This document shows, piece after piece, positions 6,422 to 8,321 of a stretch of 8,321 nt of DNA (the first letter of the stretch is position 1; each line of letters starts with the position of its first letter). The notes beneath the pieces were generated by a model. That model made no database searches, was not told where the DNA came from, and saw nothing but the letters and a program-made list of their open reading frames with translations. The DNA comes from Prevotellaceae bacterium UBA1710 (GTDB lineage Bacteria; Bacteroidota; Bacteroidia; Bacteroidales; Bacteroidaceae). The stretch spans positions 1 through 8,321 of the forward strand of contig DCJC01000053.1 of NCBI GenBank assembly GCA_002317355.1, written 5' to 3'. Made by a program: the position numbers and the translations under genes.

Positions 6422-6456
6422 AAAAAAAGCACTCGCCATTATGAAATGACGAGTGC
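6422..6456 (-). terminator. Intrinsic terminator of the coiled-coil lipoprotein gene
   Basis: On the minus strand a GCACTCG / CGAGTGC stem (plus strand 6429-6435 and 6450-6456) is extended by an inner CAT/ATG pairing and followed immediately by seven T. It lies about 35 bases past the stop codon. It is the clearest terminator in the window and separates this gene from the DUF3857 pair downstream. Confidence 0.9.
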
Positions 6457-6490
6457 CGATATTTAGTTTTTATGTGACTTAGTCCGAAGA

Positions 6491-7357
6491 TTAGTACTGA
6501 ATAACGAGTACGTTGCTCATGCTCCAGAACTTCTCAGCGTTGAGGATAGTCAAAGTAGATGACTTGTCACCAGTCTTAGTAAGGCTGTAAGAATCACCAG
6601 GAGCTGATGTGAGGATCTTAGGCTTAGCGCTTGGGATAGAGAATGACTTCTTAGCACGCATATCGATCTTTGTGTACTTTGTGAGGTCACCGTTCTTGAG
6701 GTCAAGCTTCTTCTTTGTGAAGAGACCACCACCTGTGAGAATACCCTTCTCCTTGAGCTCCTTACCTGTAGCGATGATGTAGTAAGCCTCATTCATCTTG
6801 TCAGTCTGAGCTGTGATAGTCTGAGCCTGTGCTGTATTCTGGTCTGTGAGTTCCTTAACGTTGTTACCGAGGTTCTCAACCTGAGTTGTGAGCTGAGCGA
6901 TGCTTACGTTCTTATCCTCGATCTGCTTCTTGAGCTCTTCGATCTCAGCATCCTTCTCATCGAGCTGAGCCTGCATCTTCTCAAGCATTTCCTTCATCTT
7001 AGCAGCGTGTGCGCTATTCTGATTCTTAAGATTAGCCTGAAGCTTGTTGATACGCTCACGATACTTCTGAAGAATCTGCTTGTAAGCCTCTACGTTCTGC
7101 TTGAGACGCTGACGGTTTGGAACACCACCCTCGTTATTCTTCATAATCATACCCTCTGCAGCTACAACGCTGTCCATTGAGAAATTGATAGCATCTGTGA
7201 ACTCCTCGTCTGACTGGAGCTGGCTCTGCTGCTCAGCTACTACATTACGGAGTGAATCAAGCTGCTTCTGTGTCTGCTCAGCCTGGTTACCACATGAACC
7301 AAGTGCCATTGCAGCCAATGCGAATGCTGCAACTGAAAGTAAATTCTTTGTTTGCAT
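6491..7357 (-). CDS. Cbp1-family coiled-coil lipoprotein (collagen-binding adhesin family)
   Basis: The 288-residue protein has a lipoprotein signal with lipobox L19-G20-S21-C22, so Cys22 is the probable lipidated residue. Residues about 85-190 form a long heptad-rich coiled coil (QRLKQNVEAYKQILQKYRER, EKDAEIEELKKQIEDKN). The last about 100 residues form a compact beta-rich domain with TKYTKIDMRAKKSFSI, PKILTSAPGDSYSL and FWSMSNVLVIQY. This layout and C-terminal signature match the family named after Bacteroides fragilis Cbp1, a collagen-binding glycoprotein; binding by this copy is untested. Two sequons of the Bacteroidetes O-glycosylation type, D-S/T-(A/I/L/V/M/T), are present: D34-S35-L36 and D62-S63-V64. 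Residues after Cys22 (GNQAEQ) lack a strong acidic export signal, so outward display is uncertain. It has its own promoter (7531-7562) and a strong terminator, and is divergent from luxS. Confidence 0.82.
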   Translation of the reverse strand: MQTKNLLSVAAFALAAMALGSCGNQAEQTQKQLDSLRNVVAEQQSQLQSDEEFTDAINFSMDSVVAAEGMIMKNNEGGVPNRQRLKQNVEAYKQILQKYRERINKLQANLKNQNSAHAAKMKEMLEKMQAQLDEKDAEIEELKKQIEDKNVSIAQLTTQVENLGNNVKELTDQNTAQAQTITAQTDKMNEAYYIIATGKELKEKGILTGGGLFTKKKLDLKNGDLTKYTKIDMRAKKSFSIPSAKPKILTSAPGDSYSLTKTGDKSSTLTILNAEKFWSMSNVLVIQY

Positions 7358-7480
7358 TTTAATTTTATATTAGGTGAATAAATTATATACCGATTGTTAA
7401 CCTGACAAGTGGACTTACCGAGAATCTGACAAAATGCCTTTCGATATAACGTTTAGATGAGTACCCCCAATCGCGTTATC

Positions 7481-7519
7481 CAAATTGAAAGATTGTCATT
7501 CGTCAATTTGTCCAATCTT
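7481..7519 (-). promoter_or_regulatory. Interleaved inverted repeats in the leader of the lipoprotein gene
   Basis: Two perfect inverted repeats overlap in the order A1-B1-A2-B2: CAAATTGA (7481-7488) with TCAATTTG (7503-7510), and AAGATTG (7489-7495) with CAATCTT (7513-7519). In RNA they could form a pseudoknot or two exclusive hairpins. They lie just inside the predicted transcript start near 7524. They may equally be a protein-binding site on DNA; no known riboswitch class is recognised. Confidence 0.45.
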
Positions 7520-7530
7520 GTTTTCGGGTG

Positions 7531-7562
7531 CAAAGTTATGAAATCCATTCGAAACCACCAAA
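7531..7562 (-). promoter_or_regulatory. Bacteroidetes-type promoter of the Cbp1-family lipoprotein gene
   Basis: On the minus strand TTTG (7562-7559) is followed after 20 nt by TAACTTTG (7538-7531), a full consensus match. The predicted start near 7524 gives a leader of about 165 nt before the ATG at 7357. A second AT-rich TATATAATTT (7390-7380) closer to the gene has no matching -33 TTTG and is less likely. Confidence 0.75.
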
Positions 7563-7630
7563 TTGTTACGTTGATTATAAGAAATAGTAATACCCTTTAA
7601 CAAACTTTCAATATCAAAAAGGCTATTTTT

Positions 7631-7662
7631 TTTGGTTGTTAAAAAAAATTTTCATAAATTTG
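7631..7662 (+). promoter_or_regulatory. Bacteroidetes-type promoter of luxS
   Basis: TTTG (7631-7634), a 20-nt spacer and TAAATTTG (7655-7662) match the consensus exactly. Initiation near 7669 leaves about 18 nt before the ATG at 7687. An in-frame ATG at 7636 lies inside the promoter and would not be transcribed, which settles the start choice for luxS. Confidence 0.85.
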
Positions 7663-7686
7663 CAAAAAATTCAAAATTCACTAATT

Positions 7687-8202
7687 ATGAACTTGATACC
7701 AAGCTTTGCTGTTGACCACTCAAACCTCAAACCTGGCATTTATATCTCTCGTCAGGATGAAGTTAATGGTGCAGCCATCACTACTTATGACATTCGTATG
7801 ACAGCTCCTAACCATGAGCCTTGCCTCAATACAGCCGCCATTCACACCATAGAGCACCTCGTTGCAACCTTCCTTCGCAATCTCGATGGATGGAAAGAGA
7901 ATATCATTTACTGGGGGCCAATGGGATGCCTTACTGGTAATTATCTTATAGTAAAAGGTACGTACTCGTGTGAGGAAATCCGCAACCTTATGATTTCAGC
8001 TTTCCAGTATGTAGTAGATTATAACGATGAGGTTCCTGGTACTACCGCAGCCACTTGCGGCAACTATCTCATGCACGATCTCCCAATGGCTAAGTATGAG
8101 TCACGTCGCTACGTTAAGCGACTTAAGGAAGAGTTCTGCTGTGAGTACCCTGGCATCGCAAGACCAGAGGATATGAACGGCAAGGTGTTTTTTGATGCTT
8201 AG
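7687..8202 (+). CDS. luxS: S-ribosylhomocysteine lyase LuxS (AI-2 synthase)
   Basis: This 171-residue cytoplasmic enzyme cleaves S-ribosylhomocysteine to homocysteine and 4,5-dihydroxy-2,3-pentanedione, the precursor of autoinducer-2, in the activated methyl cycle. The N-terminus MNLIPSFAVDHSNLKPG is typical of the family. Metal-ligand motif H53-T-I-E56-H57 and Cys124 (in ATCGNY) correspond to the two His and one Cys that bind Fe/Zn. Glu56 is the general base, and Cys81 in MGCLTG is the catalytic Cys. Arg37 in YDIRM fits substrate binding. All key residues are present, so it should be active. The length is slightly above the usual 155-160 residues. An upstream ATG at 7636 is rejected because it lies within the promoter and adds a Lys/Asn/Ile-rich, non-conserved extension. 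A Pfs nucleosidase gene, often linked, is not in the window. Confidence 0.98.
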   Translation: MNLIPSFAVDHSNLKPGIYISRQDEVNGAAITTYDIRMTAPNHEPCLNTAAIHTIEHLVATFLRNLDGWKENIIYWGPMGCLTGNYLIVKGTYSCEEIRNLMISAFQYVVDYNDEVPGTTAATCGNYLMHDLPMAKYESRRYVKRLKEEFCCEYPGIARPEDMNGKVFFDA

Positions 8203-8207
8203 AAAAA

Positions 8208-8285
8208 GCCCCTCACCCGCCCTGCGGGCACCCTCTGACACATACTCGAAGATACTCAATCTTCGACTTCCCCAAGGGGCGAGGG
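8208..8285 (+). terminator. GC-rich branched inverted-repeat structure after luxS, probable terminator or repeat element
   Basis: Starting six bases after the luxS stop, GCCCCT (8208-8213) pairs with AGGGGC (8275-8280). Enclosed are two perfect hairpins: CCCGC-cct-GCGGG (8216-8228) and TCGAAGAT-actca-ATCTTCGA (8246-8266). CCCTC (8231-8235) can alternatively pair with GAGGG (8281-8285). The element is far more GC-rich than its surroundings. Only a modest T-rich tail (TTAGTATTTCTTTC) follows. Similar GCCCCTCACCC...GGGGCGAGGG strings occur, as I recall, as dispersed intergenic repeats in several bacteria, so it may be a repeat that also ends luxS transcription. Confidence 0.65.
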
Positions 8286-8321
8286 AGAAGTTAGTATTTC
8301 TTTCAAAACAATTTAAACCAG

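Larger units (their letters stand above)
7358..7686. other. Divergent intergenic region, Cbp1-family gene / luxS
   Basis: This gap of about 330 bases holds the two back-to-back promoters (-33 boxes at 7559-7562 and 7631-7634, 68 bases apart) and the long leader of the minus-strand gene. No open frame of note is present. The central 68 bases (AT-rich) are available for a shared regulator, but no clear operator palindrome was seen there. Confidence 0.6.

Noticed and set aside
7636..7686. N-terminal extension of luxS from an upstream in-frame ATG
   Set aside because: The region contains the -7 promoter box TAAATTTG and encodes a non-conserved Lys/Asn/Ile-rich stretch; the family N-terminus begins at 7687.

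Overview
The window reads as a Bacteroidales chromosome, most likely Prevotella/Segatella. Several signals support this. Three promoters match the Bacteroidetes pattern (-33 TTTG, 19-20 nt spacer, -7 TAnnTTTG), and Shine-Dalgarno sites are lacking. The encoded families include a Cbp1-like coiled-coil lipoprotein, paired DUF3857 proteins, an RHS protein with a variable tip, and a remnant of the Bacteroidetes 'smalltalk' micro-gene. The genus is inference; no rRNA or other phylogenetic marker is present.

Layout. (1) Bases 1-1334, plus strand: the 3' end of an RHS-repeat protein (polymorphic toxin) with a 225-residue variable C-terminal tip. A small membrane-anchored protein follows after 12 nt and sits where the immunity gene is expected. 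(2) Bases 1335-2203: a gene-poor stretch with an 11-bp tandem repeat, several inverted repeats, and a start-less fragment of a smalltalk gene, which looks like a scarred accessory region. (3) Bases 2204-6230, minus strand: two secreted DUF3857/transglutaminase-fold paralogues in tandem, apparently one transcription unit from a promoter at 6284-6314. The downstream copy keeps a Cys-His-acid triad and the upstream copy has lost it. Between them lies a 114-bp element with near-perfect 30-bp inverted arms built from 7-bp repeats. (4) Bases 6422-7562, minus strand: a Cbp1-family coiled-coil lipoprotein with a clear intrinsic terminator, a well-formed promoter and a predicted leader of about 165 nt holding two interleaved inverted repeats. 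(5) Bases 7631-8285, plus strand, divergent from the previous unit: luxS (S-ribosylhomocysteine lyase, AI-2 synthesis) with its own promoter and a GC-rich branched inverted-repeat structure after the stop.

The parts do not form one pathway. The RHS tip and its small partner serve antagonism between cells. The DUF3857 pair and the lipoprotein are envelope or periplasmic proteins. LuxS is a cytoplasmic methyl-cycle enzyme. The least explained items are the RHS tip/partner pair, the element between the DUF3857 genes, the leader of the lipoprotein gene and the structure behind luxS.
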